Shown: one piece after another, positions 56,256-64,000 of the stretch
Layout of the letters: each line of letters begins with the position of its first letter
Position numbering within the stretch: position 1 is the stretch's first letter
DNA from: Gonocerus acuteangulatus
Lineage: Eukaryota > Arthropoda > Insecta > Hemiptera > Coreidae
Length of the DNA: 64,000 nt
Direction of reading: 5' to 3'
Assembly: GCA_946811695.1 (NCBI GenBank)
Contig: OX328128.1
Coordinates: 22,808,258 to 22,872,257 of the forward strand
The notes under the pieces: generated by a model
What the model was told of the DNA's origin: nothing
Seen by the model: the letters and a program-made list of their open reading frames with translations, nothing else
Database searches by the model: none
Translations under genes and position numbers: made by a program

Positions 56256-57110
56256 TGGATATATATTCTGTGGAGGTCCGGTGAGTCCAAGTGTCATGAA
56301 ACCACAAACGTGATCAACACGAAATTGAACATGCCACAATTAACGAAAGTTAAATATATATATATATATATATTTTAACGGGGGTCATTTTCGGTGTCTA
56401 CTAGGTAGGATCGATAAAGATTTGAAGAAATTTTTCAAAAATTCCGTCATGAGTCCAACCTCAATAGCTACTTTCCTTCGGAGGAAAGTGCTAAAAACCA
56501 TCAGTTTTTCATGGTTTTTTGGAATAAAAATAATTTTACTTCCTCAGTGCTAAATATATTCAATTGAGGCGAGATAAAGATTGTTCAAATACTGACTACG
56601 ACCTCTTAGGCTTAGGCCTCGGAAACGATACGAGCGAAGAGCGACCGAGCGTTTAGCAGAAGAGCGGCACTGGCTACGATACAGAGCGGCTAGTCGGTAA
56701 TTTCCTTTAGTCACCGTCATAGCAAACTCCAATATACGTTTTTTTAATTAAAATATTAATTAAAACAATTAATATTTTAAATGTTTAGTTAGTAAAAATA
56801 TCTTACCTTGCAAGTTTAATGAATTTACAACCTCTTCTCATAGTTTCTTGGTGTTAGTCATTCCATACTTTGTACTTCCGAAATTAAAAGCTCACATTCA
56901 CTATCATCCAATTTATTCTTTTCTGCAATGCTCTCTAGTCAAAAGCTTGAAGATAACTGAGAGCAAAATTTAATATCAATGTTGAATTAAGACAGATGTA
57001 CGTTTTATGAAGATGTGTCAGTCTGATTTCTTTGAAGTAATTTATTAAACAAGGGAAACAAATATCATAAATGTGAATTGACGAAGTTGTTCTAAATTTT
57101 ATTAGCTTTC

Positions 57111-57157
<47 letters not shown>

Positions 57158-57459
57158 ATTGAAATCGGTTAAGATTTAGAGGTTGCAGCCTTTTTTGTAG
57201 CAAGCAAAATATAATGTCTAGAGGGAGCTACGAGAAAAATTGTAATGTCTGGGCTGAGAGATGAGCGACAGCCCGGAATCTACAAGCGACGTCGCTCGGT
57301 CGCTCATGCCTATTGTAGCCAGTCCTCCCTCATTCCTACTGCACACCAGCTAAAAGTTAATGTGAGCGACGTTCCTCTGAAGCTTTTCGCTTATCTCTCG
57401 AATCGTACCCGAGGCCTTATCGTCCTTGCCAACTTCTCGTTTTCACGCATATAGACAGA
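56256..57459. other. Intergenic DNA with possible decayed inverted-repeat element
   Basis: AGGCCTCGGAAACGATACGAG near 56615 and its inverted counterpart near 57395-57415 (CTCGAATCGTACCCGAGGCC) enclose about 800 bp with scattered GCGACCGAGCG-like text at both sides. A poly(A) run of about 41 lies at 57113-57153. No gene is supported. Confidence 0.35.
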
Positions 57460-57469
57460 CGAAGAGAAA

Positions 57470-57600
57470 TTTGATGAAGCGTATGGAAGTAGACATTATA
57501 TTGTGCAAGACCTGTGGTTCGGCACAAGAGGTACGATCCCAAAAGCCACTAGCGACTTCCAAGAAACCCTCGGACTTGATACAAGCAAGCTATAGTCCGA
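57470..57600 (+). pseudogene. Possible reverse-transcriptase C-terminal fragment
   Basis: One plus-strand frame reads YIVQDLWFGTRGTIPKATSD then TLGLDTSKL and stop. The GTRGTIP block resembles the GxRG motif near the C-terminus of R2-like non-LTR reverse transcriptases. Nothing else of such an element is nearby, so this is a weak call. Confidence 0.25.
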
Positions 57601-57699
57601 CCACAACAAAAGAACCAGAAAAGTCACAAATAAAATGTGTGTTTCCAAATGGCATCTTGGAAACCTAAAGTTTAAAATTTTAAAGTCCATTTATTATTG

Positions 57700-57983
57700 A
57701 AAACGAATTTTAACCTGTACTGGTCAAACTCCTGTTACTTTTAACCTATAGGTAACGGGTTACCATTAAGTTATCTGTTTCTTGATACTGGTCCACAGCG
57801 CCCCAGTGTCAAGAAACATTATACTTTGATTACTTGTCAATTGATGAATAACATATAGTATGAAGGGGACAGTGCCATAATAAACTGCAAAAAATTATAT
57901 AGTAGCGTTAATTTTGATGGTACATTATTTAACGCATAAAATAACCACTTATCTGCCGTGACGAAGCACGGGCATTCAGCTAG
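57700..57983 (+). mobile_element. Helitron-like 3' end, same family as 2.8 kb
   Basis: From TATATAGTAGCGTTAATTTTG to GCACGGGCATTCAGCTAG it parallels 2720-2804. The sub-terminal hairpin is CCGTG-ACGAAG-CACGG. The 5' end is not located. Confidence 0.7.
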
Positions 57984-57984
57984 T

Positions 57985-58629
57985 TGATTTATAAGAGCGA
58001 TTCCTTAAAACTCACTCCCTGTAGTTGTACAGTTTAACCACTCAATCGTCATTATTAATTCAATGAAATAAAACGTTTTTATAGGCTTATTTTATTTAAT
58101 TAATTTTTTATCCCAATTGATACGTAATCCGAATAAAATCATGTCAGAAATCACGTTTATAATCCGCCGCGCTATCTCTTCGCCTGATTAGTGGTTTACG
58201 TACGTACGTTAGTTTTATATTGTTGGTCCTTTTGAAAGGAATCGACCAAGATAGTGCTTGTTCGTTGTTTTGACAAAGTTTATTTTGTTTCGAAAATGTG
58301 GCAATACTTCCTCACCAGCAAGGGCATCGAAGCTTGGGCAAAGACTTCCAATAAATTTGACGACACTACATACAGTATGTAAAAAGTTCATTGATTTTTT
58401 TGTCATTTTTAAATAGACTTTTTCCTTAATAGTTCAGCAGGCAATTTGTATGCTGTTAGTTCTCATTTCTGCATCGAGGATTTTTCTTTGTTAGGATTCA
58501 TTTAAAAATGAAGACATTTTTACTGTTCCTCTTCTATATTGTGTACAAGTTGTGTGGTTCGCTTCAGTGTTCTGTGTTCAAGATGTTCATTAAGTCAGAA
58601 AAGTGTTTAGAATGATCTTGTAACCTATA
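57985..58629. other. Intergenic DNA, nothing firmly recognised
   Basis: Both strands are open around 58215-58406. Neither frame shows a motif or splice context that I trust. Confidence 0.45.
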
Positions 58630-58754
58630 TTGTAGAGCGGTTCCATAGGTAGGAACTCCGCTTATAAGGTTGATCTCATGACACAATCCAGAAGTACCGA
58701 CTAGAAATTTTACGTTTCAAACCCCCTAGAGAACGAAAATAACAGTGGTTCAAA

Positions 58755-58829
<75 letters not shown>

Positions 58830-59140
58830 TCGTTTTAGAAGTTCCTTCTCGTGGGAAAACGAATGAAACCATTTTAAAGGAGATATCTGTAAAGCAGGCT
58901 ACACACGGTCAGGCAGGCCTGTCAGTTAGACCTCAACAGTCCGCCTGATAGCCGTTTGCCTAAACAGTCTTAGCTGACAGACCGGCCGGAATCACGTTCA
59001 GGCGACAGGCTTTTAGGCGGACTGTTCAGGTCTAACTGACTGGCCTGCCTGACCGTGTGTAGCCTGCTTAACCGGTTTCAAGAAAATTTTAAAAATAGTT
59101 GTTGAATAAAGTTTTTGGCTTGGGTACTTATTGTTAGAAT
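58630..59140 (-). repeat. Dispersed repeat, inverted partner of 6.23-6.72 kb
   Basis: In reverse complement it follows 6225-6715, including the (TA)n block, which here is extended by (GT)n (58759-58825). It contains the MITE at 58893-59068. Confidence 0.8.
58893..59068. mobile_element. MITE with about 60-bp terminal inverted repeats and TAA target site
   Basis: AGCAGGCTACACACGGTCAG opens it, and the same sequence inverted closes it. The arms match for about 60 bp with three or so differences. TAA flanks both sides (58890-58892, 59069-59071). A 3-bp TWA duplication suggests PIF/Harbinger. The 6.28-kb paralog shows the empty TTA site. Confidence 0.9.
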
Positions 59141-60373
59141 AATTTTATAGATAATCTCCAGTTGTTTGTAGAAAATTCCGCATGTATGTAGATACTAAAG
59201 TAGTAAGCACACATAAAAGAATTTTATATTCAATTTGTGTTCATACGCATCGAAATTTGATATGTAACTTCGGAAATCAATTAAAGTAATCACCCCTGAC
59301 GTGATGAGAGAGATGGGGTTTAAAAATAAGTAAAATCGACGCATTAGACAAACATCATGTGCGCCAAATTTCCTGAAAATCGTACCTTTCTTTGACATGT
59401 TGTGGGCCTAACTTCAGATTGCAAATACATTCGCGGGTCGCGTGGATGGTTCAAAATTTCGCTGATATTTCTATTCATACTAAGATGGCGCGAAAAGTGA
59501 AAGCTATTATGATCACCAGCAACCAAATTCACCACAGGTAGTCCTGAAGGCTTGTTGAACTTGTAGAGTGGTATTTGGGTCAATACCATTGGTATCCAAA
59601 GTTGGTAATATCGGAGGCTACGCATGAGTACGTGACTGTAAGACCAAGTGGCTCAACGTGTAGTTATGTGTCATGATTTCATTGCCGGTTTTCAATGTTG
59701 ACAATCGAACTTGAAGACGGTAACACCTTGAACAAGTTTGCCGTTTTTATTGGTAAACATTTTTTATCATTTCGGTCACCTCCCCCCGTAGAAAACCCAT
59801 TTATTTTTTAAAAACCTCATTTAAGGGAAGTGCCGACGTTCCATCACCCAGTGGTTATTATATGTATACACACACACACACATACATACATCGAAAATAC
59901 TTGGCACTTAGCACCAAAACGCGTTTGACTTCTACGTACACATATACGAAATAATTTGGGGGCTGGGAGCATTTTGGGGGAAGCTTGGAGGGGGGGGGGG
60001 GGAGGAGCACTAACAATCTAAAACTTTGAATAGCTAGCCGTTTTAGGTGGCTATTACACCCAAAAAAGAAATTATTTTTTCTGAACTAAGTGATCTTATT
60101 TAATTTTAAGGTTTTATTTACACATTATCGATTAAATCAAAATTTCTGGGGGCTGCAACCATAAGAATGCTGGTAACGCCTGTAAGTGGCAACCAATTTT
60201 GGAGAATTGGTAAGGAAAGGAAGCCATTCCTCTATGATAAATGCTTTAAACACCTCAGTTGAGCCATATTTTCATTACGGTATAAGTATGCAAAAGAATC
60301 AATCTTGTACATAATACATTCAAAATTTGGCATTGGCTTTATCTAAAATTTTCTTTTAGAAGAGAAAATTTCC

Positions 60374-60376
<3 letters not shown>
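59141..60376. other. Intergenic DNA, nothing recognised
   Basis: It holds a (CA)n patch near 59869-59882 and a G run at 59990-60001. A piece at about 60060-60160 resembles 37590-37710. Confidence 0.45.
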
Positions 60377-60446
<70 letters not shown>

Positions 60447-60587
60447 CGCCGACATCCATGGGTGCAGCGAGGAATTTTCCCAACGAGCCGTGGGATGAGA
60501 AAATTCCTGCCGCCAGTAGGGATCGAACCCACCATCTCCCACTTATGAATCTAAGGCGTTAGCCACTAGACCACGGGAGACCCCAGC
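60377..60587 (-). mobile_element. tRNA-derived SINE (family B) with long poly(A)
   Basis: On the minus strand GGTCTCCCGTGGTCTAGTGG starts a tRNA-like head with A-box-like TGGTCTAGTGG and a perfect B-box GGTTCGATCCC. It continues through CATCCCACGGCTCGTTGGG and ends GATGTCGGCGCT before about 68 A. The CGGCGCTAA end equals the left stem of the hairpin retroposons, so those may be tails of this family. It is not a functional tRNA gene because the body continues well past the tRNA. Confidence 0.88.
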
Positions 60588-60789
60588 TTTTTTTTTTTTT
60601 TTTCAATAAACAAATAAAGAGTGCTGCCCAAGTAAATTGGGTTGCTATTTCACACAGCCTGCTAATCATTCTATAAAAAATTTATATAATTAATTTGGAC
60701 ATGTTTGTTAATTTTTAATAGAATATTGAAAGAAATAAAAATAATTTTAGTAACTCTATATTTATCAACTCAAGAGTTGTGAAATAGTG

Positions 60790-61200
60790 CCAAGCAAGGC
60801 TAAATAAGTTGCCCCAAAACAATAGGGGTGCCCTGTATTGGGTACTGGGACATAGAGACGTCAGGTCCTATAGAAGTCAAATAGGTTGGCAGGACTTGGC
60901 GAGGAATTGGGGCCCACTGCCATTTTTTGGACTATCAATGGCCTCTGCCAGGGGGACAATAGCAGCAAGAGCCAAAAGTAAGTTTGTCAAAATCTGGGAA
61001 GGACAGAAAATCACCCATACTAAGTCCTTCATAGACCTTAAGAAAGTAGGCAAGAAGGACACCTTCCTGGGTATGGCCAGAAGAGACTCGAGGAGACACT
61101 AGCAACTGTCTCTGGCCACTGTACCCAGAACAAACATATGTCCCCTTATATGCGCCCATGCAACAGTGGCTTCAATACTACAAACTTTTACCTCTTGTAA
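60790..61200 (+). pseudogene. Non-LTR retrotransposon RNase H region
   Basis: The plus strand reads YWVLGHRDVR, WQDLARNWGPLPFFG and ARRDSRRH, then after a stop SGHCTQNKHM in another frame. This is the order of an I/R1-type RNase H: WVPGH, DxLAR, PFxGPE, then RxLVGxLTGHC. It is broken by a stop and a frameshift, and the catalytic residues are partly lost. Confidence 0.8.
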
Positions 61201-61699
61201 CTATACTAGCCCGAAGTCTTCTTGCTATTGATGAAACAAGATATTGAGTTACTTCTTAGCCAATTTTACGCCATTCCTCAATCAACGTAACTTTAATCAC
61301 AGTTTTTTGTAGAAATTTTATTTATTTTTATCTTCAGGTCAAACCGATACGATAGACACATTTACCTCCGAAGACTGCATTGGAATTTTAAATTGCCTGT
61401 GAATGCTGTACAGTATCCATTCGTATGTTTTATTTGCTGTTTTATTTCTTATGTATGCTTGTGGTCATTATCTTGTTGTTAATATCATCCATCGGAATGC
61501 TAGCGAATCCAATACCGGTGGCAATCTTCATGTCTACAAAGACTGTTGATCATTCCTTTTTTGGCCCTATAGGATTTTCTTATCTTAATCTTGGGTTTTA
61601 TCATGTAACACCTCGTGCTCATCATAAAAAAATTATTTGCTATAAGGCCTTTAGCTTTCTTATTTGCTAAATCCAAAATGAACTAAGAAAACATCCAAA

Positions 61700-62125
61700 A
61701 TGAAAACATTGACATCAGACAATTAACTACACAGGACTTATGTAACATAGCACATACACACATATTACAAGATTGGCTAAATCACTGGTTACGGAGAGAC
61801 AACAAATTAAGAAAAATTAAAAACTCAATCAAAGTCTGGCAACGATAATGATTTGTCTTTAAATAGAAGAGAGCAAGTTGTCCTGACCAGGCTAAGAATT
61901 GGACACTCACTTATAACACATTCATACTTAATGGAAAGACAAGACAGACCCGTGTGCTCACTGTGTAATGTTACCCTGACGATAAAACTCATACTGACAG
62001 ACTGCATAAGGCGAGACAATTTACTCATGCCACACGACTTACACACATTACTCGCAGAAGGAAGCCCACTCATCAACACTATATTACATTACTTAAAGAA
62101 CAATAATTTATACAAAAAAATCTAG
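61700..62125 (+). pseudogene. Non-LTR retrotransposon C-terminal region
   Basis: Frames give DIRQLTTQDL, then NKLRKIKNSIKVWQR, then SLNRREQVVLTRLRIGHSLI and THSYLMERQDRPVCSLCNV, ending YKKI stop at 62125. It matches the jockey/I-type tail (RREEVVLTRLRIGHTxLTHSYL, then CxxC). It lies in a different place and frame from the RNase H piece at 60.8 kb and may be a separate insertion. Confidence 0.85.
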
Positions 62126-62350
62126 CCAATCTCCCTTATTTTCTTTGTGCTTTCGATTTTAATAGTTTACTTTAATAACCTATAGATCTGATTTAATTAA
62201 GCTAATGTACCTTATTTTAGTTATTTTGTGTTTTATATTTGTATTGTAATGCATTGTAACTGCAAATGAATTGTGGTTTTTATTTGTATTTATTATCTTT
62301 ATTCATATGAATCTTGTGGTATACGCATGTTTGTGTGTATATGTTATATG

Positions 62351-62416
<66 letters not shown>

Positions 62417-63483
62417 ATAATGTTTGTGTGTATATATTTGTAAATTTGTTTGATGAAAAATTATAATTATTTTTGTGAGTTCCTTGATGTTGTTTCTGTT
62501 GTGGTTTTCTAATAATTGTTTGTATTATAAAATGTTTTCATTATGGACTTTAAATTGTGAATGAGAGTATTTTTATGAAATTGAAAAATAATTTATGTTA
62601 CAAATTTTTGTATTGTTACTTTTTTTAATTATTTAATTAAACAGTACCTTTCTTAATCCTATATTTTTGTTTGGTTTATTTATACAGCACAAGAACAATA
62701 ATGTCAAGAAAACAGGCAGTGAACGAGACTATTTTAATATTGGTAAATAAACAAAGCATTTTCTTATAACATGAATTATTATTTTACTATCATGCCTGTA
62801 CTCCATTTTCTTTTCTTCGTCTTTTTAGTGCTGGAAAAGCTAACTGAAAACTACTCTCTCTATTTTTAAAATATCCTTAGGGAAGTAAACTTATTGATAC
62901 TACATTTAATAAACGTATGAAAAGAAAATATGTCTTCTGGCATAATTAAATTTATATTTTTTTTAATCTGATATATTTCGAATCTTAATTTGTTGGCGGA
63001 CAAATTAAATAATAAAAGGTATATATAATTTAATTCCATTTCTTTTAGAAAAATTTTGTTTTAATAGTTTAAAATTTACCTATGGTTGCGAGCACATTTA
63101 AATAAATCAGATAAATTATCTGTCTACAAGATCAATACAAGTAGTAGATATAATTTTTGGTTTCAAAGCTATTTCAATTAAAGTGTGATCACTAATAAAA
63201 GTAAATGTGCTCTCTGGCTCCACACCCTCGTCACTACCGAAACATATAAACAGGAGCAGTTCAAAAGGGTGTCGACGAATATTCTCATCCACGCGACCAC
63301 TCAAGGGTTAAGAACATTTTATAACATTAATAAATAAATATTACAGTTTTATTTAAGTGTAAAAGAAGTGTATATATTTTATAATCTGTATTAGGGCTCA
63401 TAGCCATAGTTGAAGAGCCCTTATAATGAAATAAAAAAAACAAAAAACAATTATATATTAATGAACTTTGTTATACATTTATT
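62126..63483. other. AT-rich DNA with (TA)n tract
   Basis: The (TA)n lies at 62353-62408. A minus-strand open frame at 63116-63304 begins near AACCCTTGAGTGGTCGCG. I do not recognise it and see no splice support. Confidence 0.45.
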
Positions 63484-63690
63484 AGAATTTTAACGTCCGT
63501 TATTATTAACTAAGAATTTTAGGAGGGGTTATCTATAGGTTACCACCCTTTTCTAGCCAGGATAGGGCATTAGCCTTTTCTTTTTCCTAAAGAAAAGCCA
63601 CAACCCCATAGTGTGAATCAAACCCACTATCTTTGGCACGGAGTGTTAAGTGCTCAAGCCTTAACACTCACAGCCACTGGGCCTCCAAAA
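63484..63690 (-). mobile_element. tRNA-derived SINE (family A), reverse orientation
   Basis: On the minus strand it reads GGCCCAGTGGCTGTGAGTGT, a B-box-like GGGTTTGATTC, CCTATCCTGGCTAGAAAAGG, TAGATAACCCCTCC and GACGTTAAAATTC, parallel to the 20.3-kb copy. Confidence 0.88.
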
Positions 63691-63789
63691 TGTTAACATT
63701 AAACGTAACTTAAGATAATTCTAATTTGTAATATGTAAATCTTTTTACATTTTTGTTTTTTGGTGCTTTTACTGAATCACCACTGATAT

Positions 63790-63795
63790 ACATAC

Positions 63796-63855
<60 letters not shown>
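63790..63855. repeat. Microsatellite (CATA)n then (TA)n
   Basis: Five CATA units pass into about 25 TA units. Confidence 0.95.
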
Positions 63856-63858
<3 letters not shown>

Positions 63859-64000
63859 TATTTATTTATTGCCTACACGGTTTCCCCATTGCAAGAAGTT
63901 GGCTTTATATAATGTTTTTAGTCCTATGTTTGTATTATATTCACAGTCATAAACAGACACAGTCTCAAACTTATACACATATTTTCTATTTAAAAAAGTC

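Noticed and set aside
58215..58406. Open frames on both strands, one reading WQYFLTSKGIEAW
   Set aside because: Vaguely like a BED-finger start, but the Cys and His ligands are missing.
60339..60542. Poly-Lys frame
   Set aside because: It is the poly(A) tail of SINE B read as codons.
60510..60585. tRNA gene
   Set aside because: The A- and B-box-like segments belong to a SINE head; the sequence continues into a SINE body and poly(A).
63116..63304. 62-codon minus-strand frame
   Set aside because: Not recognised; could be repeat-derived. No acceptor or donor that I trust.

Overview
This window is AT-rich animal nuclear DNA. Introns are long, (TA)n, (GT)n and (CT)n microsatellites are many, and transposon fossils are dense. 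Two spliced host genes are recognisable, a synaptobrevin/VAMP R-SNARE and the tRNA-splicing endonuclease subunit TSEN34. A secreted ankyrin-repeat protein is also predicted. The gene content and repeat style (Helitrons, tRNA-derived SINEs, a ZAD-like zinc-finger DDE element, a gypsy element with an env gene) suggest an arthropod. I cannot name the species.

Layout. 1-8.7 kb: repeats only, namely a Helitron-like element, a hAT-type MITE, dispersed repeats and microsatellites. 8.76-11.23 kb: a DNA transposon with inverted-repeat arms and one large transposase-like ORF on the plus strand, whose 3' end has lost its frame. 11.4-18.8 kb: the VAMP gene on the minus strand, with coding exons in four pieces and a TGACGTCA site upstream. 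21.0-28.1 kb: TSEN34 on the minus strand in five exons, with all three catalytic residues present. 28-32.5 kb: intergenic repeats. 32.6-37.3 kb: a two-exon minus-strand gene in which a short exon codes a signal peptide and a large exon codes about 15 ankyrin repeats. 38.5 kb: a possible orphan terminal exon.

42.8-54.0 kb is a nest of retroelements. A dead copia integrase/RNase H gene is interrupted by a small retroposon, by an internally deleted gypsy-type element in reverse orientation, and by an 8.4-kb gypsy element. The last has long, apparently identical LTRs apart from one 99-bp indel, a 4-bp target duplication, and gag, protease, pol and env-like frames. Its coding DNA is much more GC-rich than the surroundings, and it looks like the youngest arrival. 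54-64 kb holds further MITEs, SINEs, Helitron ends and non-LTR retrotransposon fragments.

The dispersed repeats help date the insertions. Several insertions lie in one copy of a repeat whose other copy, elsewhere in the window, preserves the empty site. A recurrent 21-33 nt hairpin followed by poly(A), with target duplications, occurs four times and looks like an extremely short retroposon. All boundaries were read by eye; no search, splice predictor or alignment program was run.
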